Assembly (NCBI GenBank): GCA_965153355.1
Contig: OZ231128.1
Span: 31,992,001-32,056,000 of the forward strand
Reading direction: 5' to 3'
Source of the DNA: Flaccisagitta enflata
Taxonomy: Eukaryota; Chaetognatha; Sagittoidea; Aphragmophora
Length of the DNA stretch: 64,000 nucleotides
A model generated the notes under the pieces. The model searched no databases, was not told the origin of the DNA, and saw only the letters and a program-made list of their open reading frames with translations. Of this stretch, positions 46,620 through 58,670 are shown in pieces (the first letter of the stretch is position 1; each line of letters starts with the position of its first letter). A program made the translations under genes and the position numbers.

Positions 46620-48160
46620 AAATGATCGATTGTGCATGGATAATGTAAGAATGATGAACTGTGATATGAATGGTAGAAACGGACGGTGAGGATATCAAAG
46701 GTTGAGCAGTCTTAGTAGAAAAAAATATAGAAAGGGAAATTTTGTGATAAAACGGAAAGAGAGAGAGAGGCTTTCATTTCTTTGGATAAAATTAGAACGT
46801 AGACTAGAGAGTTATTAGATCGTGGGAAAAAATGCCGTTTTCAATTCCGAAGAAAAAACGACTTGTCTGAATGATGAGGTGATAGGAAGAGAAATTACAA
46901 GGTTGTGTTTGCAATCCAGAAAATCATCCAGATTAATCCTACTTATTCAAGACTATTCGACAAATTTGGCTTATCATATTCGATCTGGGTAAAGCGCGAT
47001 TATCTCTTGACTCTTTTTAAGCTTCATACCCTTGACACAGGTTAGCATCCGCAGTGCGAGTGCCCCAAGCCATCTGTAATAACCATTGATCATTTCAGAA
47101 AAAGTCATATTCTCAATCAAAACAAACATGTATCGAAGTATTAAGAGTTTCCTGGTTGACCCAAACCTATCATTTTTATTTCATCAAAAAACTTAAAGGT
47201 CATAAAGCACAAAACATAAAAAGAAAACTAGTGCTTAGGGTTTTCTCAAAAAATAAAATAAAAATTGTCTCTGTAAAAAATTATGATGATGCAGTTTAGA
47301 TACTGTAAAGCATTGTTTCAGGGATCAATCGTTTTCTGCAATGGTTATTGTGGTGCAAAATTGGGTGCTAAGAATAAGCCGGAGTTAGCAAAAAAACAAG
47401 CGAACGAACGCGGGTGCGAGCGACCTCAGAAGCAAGCTTTCTTTCAAATCAGCGACCGACTTTCACGGGAACAACGCCAGAGTCAGAGATTAAATGGCGA
47501 AAGCCGTAAGAACGAACTAAGAAAAGAGGAAGAAAAAAACTTCCCTTCTTTACTCACAGAGCTAAAATTAGAAGAGATGAACATTTCCAGCTCTTGCGGG
47601 ATGTCTCCGAGTCACGGTCGGCAGTTCCCGTGAATCAGGGGCTATGAACCCATGGGGAAAATTGGACCTATTGAACGTTAACAAGGAAGACGTTGTTTAT
47701 CCAATGCTTGTCCAATGTATAATGCGGTTGACTTAAAGCCCTGGGTTTTTAAACAGTCTTTGCCGGGAACTACTGTCCATCAATGCCACGACCATGTTCG
47801 CGCGGCGTAGTAACACCATGACTGATCCGATCGCATTTCCATCCTATTTCACGTCCTTTTAAGGCAGCAGCCCTGAAGCGATCCAAAAAGCCTCGTGGCT
47901 GTTCGTTTGTATTCATCCGCCCATGTAAAGTTCAAGCACTTGTATTCATCCGCCCTTGTTAAGTTCAAGCACTCACAATTTCGCCTCACGCGACGTAATT
48001 GCGAACGAAAAGCCAAATTGCTTCATTGGAAATATCGACAAAACTTGAGTATACAACGCGCGGGCGAGCTCCTAATTCTTTGGCAACTTCTGCCGGGAAA
48101 TTTTGAACACCACTGCACTGATTATTTGCTGTGGTTATTGTTCTCTGTCGGTTTTAGCTA
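46620..48160. other. Intergenic stretch; one weak open segment
   Basis: An open segment at 47283-47633 (plus, 116 codons, basic and Gln/Arg/Lys-rich, including RLSREQRQSQRLNGESRK) is not made of simple repeats. I see no family, so I do not call a gene. CAGCACTTGTATTCATCCGCC is duplicated near 47910 and 47935. Nothing else recognised. Confidence 0.35.
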
Positions 48161-48162
48161 TC

Positions 48163-48331
48163 GCTGTTGTTGTTGTTGTTGTTGTTGTTGTTTTTGTTTT
48201 TGTTTTTGTTTTTGTTTTTGTTTTTGTTGAAAAGATCATGCATGAGTCAGCATGACGACCTTTCATCTATTTGTTTGTTCATCTCTTCGGGCATCGATAC
48301 ATTCTTTTATTCATCCATCCTTAGTGTTGTT

Positions 48332-48362
<31 letters not shown>

Positions 48363-48396
48363 TTTGTTGTTGTTGTTGTTGTTGCTGTTGTTATGT
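48163..48396. repeat. (GTT)n / (GTTTTT)n microsatellites
   Basis: Two tracts, 48163-48228 and 48324-48392, with 95 bp of unique sequence between. Confidence 0.92.
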
Positions 48397-48399
48397 AGG

Positions 48400-48979
48400 T
48401 TATTCATGTGGACAGGAGTTTTAGAGCCAGATTAATATAACGGTAATCAAGTAATAAATATCATCCTTTCCTTTCCACATACAGCCAACAAAATCTTACT
48501 GCAATAGGATTTGCCGATTTACATTGCCTTCATCGTACATATCGTATCATTACGACAACGTATTTTCCGATAACATCAGTTAAGATTTTGTTAAGCCGTG
48601 CTAGAAAACCATCCATCAATTCATCAATCTTAATCGTTGATTTTCCCTCCTGCAGGTGCCGTCAAGCAGTAGTTTCCGGATGAAACTCTCCTTCTCAGTT
48701 GTCGGAAATGAAAATCTAGATCAGCGACTTAGTAATCTGGTGCACATGCACGCCTTTAAAAACAGACTAAAAAGTGTGGCTTGAAAGTTTGAGGAGTGAA
48801 GCAAAAGTTAGTACGATTTGGTGGTCGGTTTTTGGTGGTCGATTTTTGATCGTCATCATCGTCATCGTCATCGTCATCATCGTCTTTTCCCAGGTGTATT
48901 TTGTTTGCAAACACAATTACGATATCTGATAAGGCGAAAGGAGATGAAACATACTCACCGCCAATGAGCTAGCTTCTCC

Positions 48980-48985
<6 letters not shown>
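48400..48985. other. Intergenic stretch, nothing recognised
   Basis: Contains a short CATCGT run (48850-48885). No gene supported. Confidence 0.4.
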
Positions 48986-49148
<163 letters not shown>

Positions 49149-49149
49149 C

Positions 49150-50042
49150 CTCTGACTTTCTGACTCTGACTGTCTGGCTGTCTGTCTGTCACGTCTATCA
49201 CGTCTATCTCTGTCCCATCGATAGAGAGCCCGTTTGATGATCCCTGGTCAGACTCAGAGTCAAACACATGCAATATAAATACATACAAATGTTCACCAGA
49301 GTGGGCTCAATTTTGGCATTCAAATGAAACACTATTTCCAAGCACTTTTCATGTTCCTTTTGCATAATAAGAGCCCAATCTCTTTGGAAAATTGATTTGG
49401 ACTTGATTTAGGCACCACGCCATCAATGCTGTAGTTGTATAGAATTGATTGTTGGAACATAGAAAGTGCTTGGAAATAATATTCCGTTCAAATGCCCAAA
49501 TTGAACACACTCTGATGCTCACACACACAAAATTAGGGATCGTATTTCACACCTACAGTAGCACTCACTTATTAAGAATAAAGTTTCTTTATATTTGTAC
49601 GTTATTCTGTTTTCACACTATATATTTGCATCGTACTAGTATCGAGAGATGTTGTTTAACAGGAATTGAGCTATATGTTGCCGATGAGAATGGTGTGGCG
49701 TCATGAGCGTCATTCTTCTTGACGTTGCGACCCGATTTAATTCATCCTGACTCTGACGAATCAGAACAATTATAACAATTTGCCTTTTGTGACTTGTGAG
49801 TACATATCACCGGATGTCAATGCCAATGTGTACATTTCGCTTGTACGCCTCACAATTAAATTCGTTTCTTTTGTAGCAGATAAAAGATGGATTGCAAAAA
49901 AATGACAAAAGATAACATGACAAAAACGACAGCAAAAGGTGAAAAAAAGAGAAATGATTGAATGTTTGAGCGGGGAAAAACGAAATGATGTTGTTCTTAA
50001 GGCAGAGAGACGAGGCCCGACCGATTTAAACCGTAAAAATAG
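49150..50042. other. Intergenic stretch with an imperfect inverted repeat
   Basis: GAGTGGGCTCAATTTTGGCATT, CAAATGAAACACTATTTCCAAG near 49299 is mirrored by CTTGGAAATAATATTCCGTT, CAAATGCCCAAATTGAACACA near 49468-49512, so 49295-49515 is a small foldback. No gene supported. Confidence 0.5.
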
Positions 50043-50160
50043 AACAAGTGAAGCGGGGTCACAATATCGTTGCGGACGGGTGGGCAGGGGCATCCAACCC
50101 CCAGCCTCAACCCAATCCCATCCCCAACCCCCTCCCACGCGCTTAAAAACTCACATAATA

Positions 50161-51515
50161 CAGTATGTTTTTTTTGGAATGCAACATTACATGACGGCAT
50201 AGCTCAAAAAGTAATAGAGATAATTGAATTCCGAAAAAAGTTCCTTAAAGATAGTGTTAATGCATTTTGTGATATGTAACTCCTAGGATTTTTTTACAAA
50301 AATTTGGCCTTTGGAACAAGCAAGGAAGTAATGTCATCATATCCAAACTGTTTCTTTACAAAAATTTGTCATTTGGACTGTTTCCCTTTAAATTGCTCTC
50401 ATTTCCAAACGAATTGAGCTACAAATACCAGATTGGTCCCAAATGGAAGGTATTTTGAAGTAGATTTTGGGACAGCTTGAGTTAAAATGCTCATTTGATG
50501 TTTCAGATCGATTAGTGAGCTGTGAATCAACTTTTGATCAAAATTTTTGTTGAGACACCGATTTTTTTCATGCCTGATGTGATGCACCATTGAAGAAAAA
50601 ATTTCCCTGTTTGTTTTTCTTAAAACTATTGTTAATTAGCTTTAATTTGAGACCAATCTGGTATTTCTAGCTCAATCCATTTAGAATTAAGAGCAACTTG
50701 AAGAAAAACTGTTCCGCCAAAACCTGAAATAATGGTGTTTTTTGCTGATTTTGAACAACATTTTGTCATTTTTCGAAAGATATAGATTTTAGTAATAAAG
50801 TCCTAGAAGTCACACATCATAAAATGCATCACCATCAGCTTTAAGGAACTTTTTTCAGAATTCAATTATCTCTATTGCTTTTTGGGCAGCGGCCCCGAAG
50901 GGGTCTATGACCTATGCTTTCACACATATGGGGGATTTTCTCTTTCTCCTTCTCCTTCTCCTACGTCCCCCCCCCCTCAAATCCCAGTCTCGAGGCCCAA
51001 ATTCCAGTCTCAAGGCCCAAATCCCAGTCGCGAGGCCCAAATCCAAGCCTCAAGGCCCAAATTCTAGCCTCAAGGCCCAAATCCTAGCCTGGAGGCCCAG
51101 ATTTCAGTCTTGAAGCCCAAATCTCAGCCTCAACGTCAAAATTTCAGCCAAGAGGCCCAGATCCCGGCCTTGAGGCCCAAATCTCAGCCTCCAGGCTAGG
51201 ATTTGGGCCTTGAGGCTAGGATTTGGGCCTTGAGGCTGGGATTTGGGCCTCGAGACTGGGATTTGGGCTTTGAGACTGGAATTTGGGCCTCGAGACTGGG
51301 ATTTGAGGGGGGGAGGAGGAGAAGGAGAAGGAGAAAATCCCCCATATGTGTGAAAGCATAGGTCATCGACCCCTTCGGGGCCGCTGCCCTGCTCCCCCCT
51401 CAACTTCAACCACAACCTACTTAGGCAGGGCACGGGTACCGCTGACCATCTAACGCTTTTGCGACTATCAATTTATGCCGTCATGTAATGTTGCATTTGA
51501 AAAAAAAACATACTG
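50161..51515. mobile_element. TA-flanked foldback E
   Basis: Ends CAGTATGTTTTTTTTGGAAT and GAAAAAAAAACATACTG, with TA at 50159-50160 and 51516-51517. Arms: GCAACATTACATGACGGCAT / ATGCCGTCATGTAATGTTGC. An inner foldback runs from GATAATTGAATTCCGAAAAA (50219) to TTTTTTCAGAATTCAATTATC (about 50853-50873), family of foldback F. A GGGCAGC element is inserted at 50879-51468. Confidence 0.87.
50879..51468 (+). mobile_element. GGGCAGC hairpin element, copy h (inside foldback E)
   Basis: TTTTTGGGCAGCGGCCCCGA at the start; arms GATGACCTATGCTTTCACAC and GTGTGAAAGCATAGGTCATC; core of about twenty GAGGCCCAAATCCCAGTCT units that reverse orientation in the middle near 51195; tail ending CATCTAACGCTTTTGCGACT. 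The longest well-preserved copy. Confidence 0.85.
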
Positions 51516-51634
51516 TACCAACTGAAGCATCAAAAATACGAGTTTTTCGTATTTTCAACTCGATCACCTCTACGGTCGGACGGACGGACTGACGGACAAG
51601 CCTCTTTTAGAGTTACGTGTCCGCAACTAAAAAC

Positions 51635-52173
51635 GATGATGGAAGAAGAAAAAAATGCGTACTTAAGATGGACAGGAAACAGAAACGACGCGTCATCGTG
51701 CCAACTCACATGATGGATAGGCGCGCAAATATTTGGCTATCTTTGATTCTATGAAGAGTAGAAAAATTCTGGGCTGAGCCTGAGGTGATTACAACGAAGT
51801 AAAAGCATCATATCGAAAGCAGAGATTTGTGTTTCTATTCAAATGTCTTGAACAGGGTGTATAGGCGAAAAAGTTCCATCAGAAGATCTGGGCCCTGGAT
51901 TGTAAAATTAAGGAACTTATCCGTTTCGTTAAAATTAATCTTCAATCATCCTGTACAGTTTCGCTACACGCCCTAAGCGCCTTTGACGTCGAAGGTGGTG
52001 CAAAAGTCAATCTATTGGGTGGAAATTAGATTCTGTCTCATCGATTTCAAGAAAGCTCGAAAGTAAAGTTCACATTGGTAGATGATTTCCGTTAATTTTT
52101 TTTTGGTACGAGTGTGAGTGAAATTCTTTGCTCAATGATTGCCGTTTTATCACCGGTGCGGCATACACACTCA
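51635..52173. other. Intergenic stretch, nothing recognised
   Basis: TTGAACAGGGTGTATAGG at 51851 recalls the outer end of the mariner-like relic (GAACAGGGTGTTATC at 28480), so a decayed copy may lie here. No transposase piece seen. Confidence 0.35.
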
Positions 52174-52176
52174 TCC

Positions 52177-52330
<154 letters not shown>

Positions 52331-52384
52331 AAAAAAAAAGAAAGGAAGAAAAAAAAAGTTAGGATGAAAGAAAGTTAGACTGAA

Positions 52385-52563
52385 AACAAGGCCGGATACA
52401 CGGCAATCCAGTCGCGGACGGTTGGGCAGGAGCAGTAATGCGAAAACCGCTCGGAATTCAAAAATGTGACGGACGGACCGACGGACCGATGGACCGACGG
52501 ACCGACATACCGACCTACCGACCGACACGGCAAGGTGTAGAGTCGCGTGTCCGCGACTAAAAA
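52385..52563 (+). mobile_element. Hairpin-end family element 13 (type 1)
   Basis: AACAAGGCCGGATACACGGC, CAGTCGCGGACGGTTGG, AATGTGACGGACGGACC core with CGACGGAC units, GAGTCGCGTGTCCGCGACT, AAAAA. Almost identical to element 15 apart from core length. Confidence 0.85.
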
Positions 52564-52609
52564 AAGAGGAAAAGAAAGAGGGATAGAAAGAAAGAAGGAA
52601 AGAATATAG

Positions 52610-52611
<2 letters not shown>

Positions 52612-52692
<81 letters not shown>
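52612..52692. repeat. (TA)n microsatellite
   Basis: About 80 bp of perfect AT dinucleotide, with a shorter run at 52746-52770. Confidence 0.97.
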
Positions 52693-52694
<2 letters not shown>

Positions 52695-52911
52695 CTTGTA
52701 CCGAAATGACAATAAACAATAAAATCAGAATTCTACAAGTAGTTCTATATATATATATATATGTATATATGATAATATGAATATATTAAAAAGATCTGTA
52801 TGATGACAGATAGACGGACTGACGGTAAAATCTCATCCCATTCCCACCGAAAAAAACCTGGTTAAAATAATGAAAAGAATCGCGGAAATTAGGAAAGAGA
52901 AAGATGAAAAC

Positions 52912-53157
52912 AACAAGAGACGCGGGGTCACAATATTGTTGCGGACGGGTGGGCAGGGGAGGCCAACCCCCATCCACACTTATCACTCTACCCAACCCCC
53001 TTTCCAACACAGACCCATACACAAAAAGCTTCTAAAACGCTCATTTTCACACTTTTTGACTCGTGCTCACGGACGGAGCAATGGACGGACGGACAGACGT
53101 AGCAACGGACGGACGGACAAAGCCTCTTACAGAGTTGCGTGTCCGCAACTAAAAAAA
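52912..53157 (+). mobile_element. Hairpin-end family element 14 (type 2)
   Basis: AACAAGAGACGCGGGGTCAC, TGTTGCGGACGGG, GGACGGAC core, GAGTTGCGTGTCCGCAACT, AAAAAA. Confidence 0.8.
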
Positions 53158-53524
53158 GAAAGTTAGAAGGGGGAGGGGGATGATGGGTTATATAAGTGGA
53201 GAGGGTTGTAAGAAAAAAAAATGTTCGAGGGGAAAAAAGATGAACCGATGTAATTCTTGTTTCATTTTTCATCCTCAAATTTGTCGCTACTGAAACTTAA
53301 CTTGATGAATGGGTTTGTTTTCAAGTGAAAAAGTCATAATACAGGAAAAAAAACCGATCAATATACCGCTTTTTTAAAAAGCAGAACAGATGAAGAATTA
53401 ATGAATGTTGGAATTCCCCCCCAAATTCTCTGATACATATTTGAGTTAACCAAAATCGCCCCATAATCTTTAAAGGAGATGCATGTCTTTACTGCACTGC
53501 ACTGGTCGCGCAGACTATGGCCAA

Positions 53525-53646
<122 letters not shown>

Positions 53647-53735
53647 GACAGACAGAAAAACTTAAAGAGGGAGAAGCAGAGAAAGAAGAGGGAAGACTTT
53701 GTAAAAGGTTTAGACTTGTTTTGAACTCTCTGAAA

Positions 53736-53915
53736 AACAAGGCCGGATACACGGCAATCCAGTCGCGGACGGTTGGGCAGGAGCAGTAATGCGAAAACCG
53801 CTCGGAATTCAAAAATGTGACGGACGGACCGACGGACCGACGGACCGACGGACCGACATACCGACCTACCGACCGACACGGCAAGGTGTAGAGTCGCGTG
53901 TCCGCGACTAAAAAA
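53736..53915 (+). mobile_element. Hairpin-end family element 15 (type 1), in an intron
   Basis: AACAAGGCCGGATACACGGC, CAGTCGCGGACGGTTGG, four CGACGGAC units, GAGTCGCGTGTCCGCGACT, AAAAAA. It lies 26 bp past the donor of the exon at 53941-54223, on the opposite strand to that gene. Confidence 0.83.
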
Positions 53916-53940
53916 ACATGCACGATCACACACATTCTAC

Positions 53941-55026
53941 CTTCAGAGTATCTGGCAACGGAATTCCGGTCGATTGAAGATTTCCTCTTGAAGGATGATG
54001 CGCTTCTCTTCCCCGAGGCGCCTCTGAAGGAACTCGTTGACGAAGGATTCGGCGGCAAAAGATGCGTGGAAATTGTCGTCGACTCCGTCATGGCATCGCT
54101 GTTATTGTTGTTGTTGTTATTTTTGTTAATACTTCCATTGTTGAGGATGTTGTTATTTTTTGTAAAGGCGTTCAGCGGTGTTAACGTGTCCTCATCATTG
54201 TCGTAATCGGAATGGTTGCCGTCCTTAAAGTGAAAGTGAATTGTTACAGATATTAGGAAATTCTACCTCCATGAAGGGTACAGTCTAAGGGATTATTTTA
54301 TCCTTCAACTTGAACCAAAAACTTTCATCTCATCGCTGATAACCCACTTCATATTAGTTGATTAAATTTGGGATAAAGTCATTAACTGTGTGACTGAGTG
54401 TCATATGATATGACTCATATCCCAATTTCAAATCCGATATAGCATATATTTAAACTGACATATCAATTAGGTAGTTGATTCCACTTCTAATATCAACTCA
54501 TTTAGCAATCAAATTTGCTGATTATTGAAAACAAGGCCGGATACACGGCCACCAGTTGCGGACGGGTGGGCAGGGGCGGATATGCGCGTTTTCCCACTTT
54601 TCGACTCGTGCTGACGGACGGACGGACGGACGGACCAACGGACCAACGGACCAACGGACCCATGGACCCATGGACCCACGGACTGACAGACAAAGCCTCT
54701 TATAGAGTTGCGTGTCCGTAACTAAAAAATAAGAAAAAACCCTGGTAAATAAAAAAATCATTATAATGAGTTATTAAGTAGAACTTTTATCTCTAAAATT
54801 AAAAAAGATATCTGCTTACCGTGTTTTGCAGAGAGTCTGGTGACGGCGTTTGGAAATCCGGCAAAGGCGAATCGTTGAAGCCGTCGTCGTTGTTTTCGTG
54901 AACACCATCGTTGATGTTATTACTGTTATTGTTACTGTTGTTATTGTTCATACTGTTGTTGTTGTTGCCGATGTGGTTGTCTACAAAGACAGAGTCGGAA
55001 ATCACCGAATCCCTTTTCGACGGCAT
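53941..55026 (-). CDS. Asn/Ser-rich protein of unknown function (partial, two exons)
   Basis: Exon 55026-54820 begins with a possible ATG (MPSKRDSVISDSVFVDNHIG) and ends AACACG before donor GTAAGC. The next exon, 54223-53941, has acceptor CACTTTCACTTTAAG, starts GACGGCAACC and ends CTGAAG before GTAGAATG. Joining keeps the frame (LQNT-DGNHSDYDNDED). Content: Asn runs (NNNNSMNNNNSNNN), acidic patches, and a Ser/Lys-rich segment (GKRSASSFKRKSSIDRNS) with basophilic-kinase-like sites. No domain, signal peptide or membrane segment is visible, so it looks like a disordered part of a longer protein. Codons of the Asn runs are AAC/AAT mixes, not a pure repeat. The ATG lies directly after a (CAA)n tract and may be internal. 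I do not recognise the family. Confidence 0.5.
54530..54728 (+). mobile_element. Hairpin-end family element 16 (GTTGCG variant), in an intron
   Basis: AACAAGGCCGGATACACGGC, CAGTTGCGGACGGG, (GGAC) and CCATGGAC core, GAGTTGCGTGTCCGTAACT, AAAAAA. It lies between the two exons of the Asn/Ser-rich gene, antisense to it. Confidence 0.8.
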
Positions 55027-55030
55027 CGTA

Positions 55031-55137
<107 letters not shown>

Positions 55138-55371
55138 GTTTATTTGTTTGTGTGTACGTCTGTATTTTTAGGTTGCTAGTTTCTATAAATTGTCATCAAG
55201 AATCATTGCCGTTTGTTGAATACTGTTTGTTTTTCATAATCAATTGTCTGTTTTTGTCGTTTGAAAATGCCGTGTGTCATGTCAGTTCTCAAAAGTCAAT
55301 TATCCTGTTGAAAATGATCAGTTCTTCGTGCACATTGTTTTACGTTAATTTCTTTTTTCTCAAATTCTCTA

Positions 55372-55460
55372 TCGTCATATGAAAATCGGCGGCATTCCCA
55401 GTAGTTAATGATGAAGCCGTAAAGCTCTTTGTCGGTACGGGCGCTGATAGCTACGTGTCG
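55372..55460 (-). CDS. Possible coding exon, unknown protein
   Basis: After a plausible acceptor (TATCTATTTCATAACAG) the minus strand reads RHVAISARTDKELYGFIINY, then WECRRFSY. Composition is protein-like and not repetitive, unlike the flanks. The downstream donor is unclear. It may be an upstream exon of the Asn/Ser-rich gene on the same strand. No family recognised. Confidence 0.3.
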
Positions 55461-55717
55461 CTGTTATGAAATAGATATAAAAATCAACTACGAGCCAAAA
55501 GGAAAAAAAAGTTTGTTTTTGTTATAGACTCAGAGTTCTTCGGAGCAAGTCTCAGATGAATCCTTTATAGCTTTATATCTTTTTTTTTTTTTTTTTTCAT
55601 TTAATTCAATTCCCTTAAAGGCTATATTGGGACCATTTGAGCTGGGAAATTTCCCGCCAGAGCCGGAGAATTTCTCCCTCTTTTATCTCTTACCTTAATC
55701 AGCTAATTTCGTTTTCA

Positions 55718-55851
55718 TTTTTAGTCGCGGACACGCGACTCTAGAATTTGCCGTGTCGGTCGGTCGGTCGGTCGGTAACGTAACGTAACATTTCTGTTTT
55801 CCGCTCCTGCCCAACCATCGGCGACTGGATTGTCGTGTATCCGGCCTTGTT
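55718..55851 (-). mobile_element. Hairpin-end family element 17 (type 1, short)
   Basis: TTTTTAGTCGCGGACACGCG, ACT, (GGTC)n, CAACCATCGGCGACTGGATT, GTGTATCCGGCCTTGTT. The subterminal motif (GTCGCCGAT) has two changes relative to the hairpin arm, so this copy departs from strict pairing. Confidence 0.78.
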
Positions 55852-56189
55852 CGAAAGTGAAGATGATATCTCTCAATGAAGAGACTTAAAATTTTTTCTC
55901 TCTTGATTGTTAAATGCCGAGTAAAGATATACTCATTATTACTCAAATACATCAAAGTCAAACCTTTCCACTTAGAACGGTCGTTTGGCTAACTGACCGA
56001 CCGACGTTCGAGGTGCACGACGCACTCTCACACATTTGCAAGTATGAAAGTAAAAAAATCTAATTCGTCGAAGTAAATCAACGGCGATCGATCTTAATTA
56101 CTCGGACGAATTTATTTCCTGCTTATTTGCGATTCGATTGTTACGAAATGCAGAACCGAATAAGAAAAGAGAAAGAAAAGAAAATGGTA

Positions 56190-56223
56190 GAAAAGGAAAG
56201 CAAGAAAGAAAGAAAGAAAGAAA

Positions 56224-56279
<56 letters not shown>

Positions 56280-56283
56280 AAAA

Positions 56284-56359
<76 letters not shown>

Positions 56360-56363
56360 AGGA

Positions 56364-56402
<39 letters not shown>

Positions 56403-56422
56403 TTGAAGTTGAAAGAAAGAAA

Positions 56423-56466
<44 letters not shown>

Positions 56467-56496
56467 AAAAGAAAGAAAGAAAGAAAGAAAAGAAAA

Positions 56497-56552
<56 letters not shown>

Positions 56553-56607
56553 AAAAGAAAGAAAGAAAGAAAAAAAAGAAAGAAAGAAAAAAGAAAGAAA
56601 CGAAAAT

Positions 56608-56690
<83 letters not shown>
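56190..56690. repeat. (GAAA)n microsatellite, about 500 bp
   Basis: GAAA repeats with occasional extra A and one AGTTGAAGTTG interruption at 56400. Lys/Arg/Glu and Phe/Leu/Ser frames are artefacts. Confidence 0.97.
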
Positions 56691-56993
56691 TTGTCTTTCT
56701 TTGAGACATGTAAAAAAACTAGTTTTAGCTCAGTAGGAAAACCTTTTATGAAAACAATAGAAAGGAGAGACCGAGAGAGTAGAATGAAGACGTTAAGGAA
56801 TTAAAGTTGAGTAAAGCAAATGACAGGATGACAGTACTGAATTTAGAAGGATCGTATTTATTCTATCACTTCCAGAGAGAGAGCTTTCGTCCTGAATTGA
56901 ACAAACACATTTGGGCGATGAAATCAACGTCAGGAAGGGTTTTTTTTTCGTTTTCGAACTCTACTTTCTTCTAAAAGTAATGAAAAAAAGGAG

Positions 56994-56996
<3 letters not shown>

Positions 56997-57044
<48 letters not shown>

Positions 57045-57155
57045 ACATACAGACAATCACACAGACAGAGACGGTAACAGAGTGACAGACAAAGACAGAC
57101 AGACAGGCAGACAGACAGACAGATAGACTGACAGACAGACAGACAGACAAATAGA
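56997..57155. repeat. (GA)n and (CAGA)n microsatellite
   Basis: GA to 57040, then imperfect CAGA/GACAGACA units to about 57155. Confidence 0.92.
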
Positions 57156-57527
57156 CAGGTTCAAACATACACATACATTCACACAGACGAGCCACACATA
57201 CACATATGTATAGACGGTTAAAGTTCAACTTGAACTACCAAAAAGACACTTGAGGGGAAAGAAGAAGAGGCGTGGGCGTGGTCGGTGGATTCCGCAGCCA
57301 ATTGGCACCCATCATGTTTTAATTGCGATCGTTTTCTGATTAAGACCGAAGGGAAAATTGTTTCGTTTTTTTCTTTGTTTTTTTTTTTTTTTTGTTTTCT
57401 GCGTAGTTTGCTCGCTTAACCACATTTAGATTTTCAAGTGTAGGACTATGAAATAATCGGAAATACAGTTACATCTCGCCATAGCAGACGTCCAGGGAGT
57501 GATGGAAATAGCTAACATGAGGAATGA

Positions 57528-57580
57528 TAGTCGCAAATGTGTTTGATGGTCAGCGGTACCCGTTACCCCCAGGCTAGTGT
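57528..57580 (-). mobile_element. GGGCAGC hairpin element, end fragment i
   Basis: Only the TAGTCGCAAATGTGTTTGAT, GGTCAGCGGTACCCGTTACC end is present. The inverted arms are missing. Confidence 0.55.
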
Positions 57581-57597
57581 ATGTGGGGATGAGATGG

Positions 57598-58066
57598 TCG
57601 GGTGTGTCAATATGCAAAAGGTTTTTGATCAGATCATCATCATCAGAGAGGGTTAGGATATTAATTCTGAGACCTTTACCTTTTTTATTTTTTCAAATTT
57701 TATTTATCTACTGTTTTTTTTTAAATCCCCATTTAGCCCCTAATTTGTATATTGTAGTGCAGCTGGTTTTGCACTTGGATTATCGATGACAAGAAAAAAA
57801 TCAAAACTCTTTGGTTTTCTTATTCCTTATACTATAAAAGTTTGGCGAAAATCTTTTGCTTATATACAAGAAGAATTAGTAATATAAAAGATATAATTTT
57901 CTAAATGATATATCAGTCTTATTTTCAACAAAACTGGGTGCAGTCGCAAAAAGTATATATATTTTTGATGATCGAAATTGAAAAAATTTGTCTTGTAATT
58001 AGTGTTTTCATACTCCCTGATGATGATGAGCTGATCAGAAGTCCTTTCGCATATTGACACAGCCGA
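57598..58066. mobile_element. Foldback J (about 470 bp)
   Basis: TGTGTCAATATGCAAAAGG and GATCAGATCATCATCATCAG at the left are mirrored by CTGATGATGATGAGCTGATC and CCTTTCGCATATTGACACA at the right. Interior AT-rich. No clear target duplication. Confidence 0.72.
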
Positions 58067-58090
58067 ATGAGATGGTGACTGCCTCTAACT

Positions 58091-58130
58091 TAGCCGACCG
58101 CGACTGGGGAGAGGGTTCCTTTTTGGCCTT
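58091..58130 (-). mobile_element. Hairpin-end family fragment (ACAAG end only)
   Basis: GCCGACCGCGACTGGGG then TTTTTGGCCTTGTT carries the subterminal motif and ACAAG end but no terminal palindrome. Confidence 0.4.
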
Positions 58131-58318
58131 GTTCACTTTTCCCCTCTTCCCGTCTCAGCCTAGAAGTTCAAAACGGACGGAAACAATATATACAGTTGAC
58201 AGAATATCTGCTATTGTCTTTTAACATTGGCATCAAGACAATAAATTCATTGACGATTTGCATTTTGATGTTTCTGTCAACAAAATCGAAAAAAATACGA
58301 ATGAGAAAGATGAATCTC

Positions 58319-58478
58319 TTTTTAGTCGCGGACAAGCGACTCTATAAGAGGCTTTGTCCGTCCGTCCGTCCGTTGGTCGGTTGGTCGGTTGGTTGGTTGG
58401 TCCGTGGTGATCGAGTTGGAAAGTGTGAAAACGCGCATTTCCGCCCCTGCCCACCCGTCCGCGACTGGTATTGGCCGT

Positions 58479-58480
<2 letters not shown>
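58319..58480 (-). mobile_element. Hairpin-end family element 18, ACAAG end replaced by (GA)n
   Basis: TTTTTAGTCGCGGACAAGCG, ACT, (CCGT)n and (TGGT)n, CCCGTCCGCGACTGGTATT, GGCCGTGT, then an immediate switch to (GA)n at 58481. The last 15 or so bases of the element are absent. Confidence 0.72.
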
Positions 58481-58543
<63 letters not shown>

Positions 58544-58670
58544 GAGAATGAGAGAGAAAAAAAAAGTCAAGAGACAGAGACAGAGAAACAGGGAGACACA
58601 GGGAGGGACATAGAGAAATAGAGACAGAGATATAGACAGAGAGAAGCAGAAACAGTCAGACAAAGACAGT
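58481..58670. repeat. (GA)n(CAGA)n microsatellite
   Basis: GA to about 58513, CAGA to 58543, then loose AGACAGAGA repeats to about 58670. Confidence 0.92.

Larger units (their letters stand above)
50043..51633 (+). mobile_element. Hairpin-end family element 12 (type 2), split by foldback E
   Basis: AACAAGTGAAGCGGGGTCAC, CGTTGCGGACGGG; left part to 50158; resumes at 51518 with CAACTCGATCACC, (GGAC)n, GAGTTACGTGTCCGCAACT, AAAA. Removing foldback E and one TA restores the usual type 2 layout seen at 28876 and 52912. Confidence 0.82.

Noticed and set aside
56098-56709. About 200-codon frames rich in Lys/Glu/Arg or Phe/Leu/Ser
   Set aside because: Translation of (GAAA)n on either strand.
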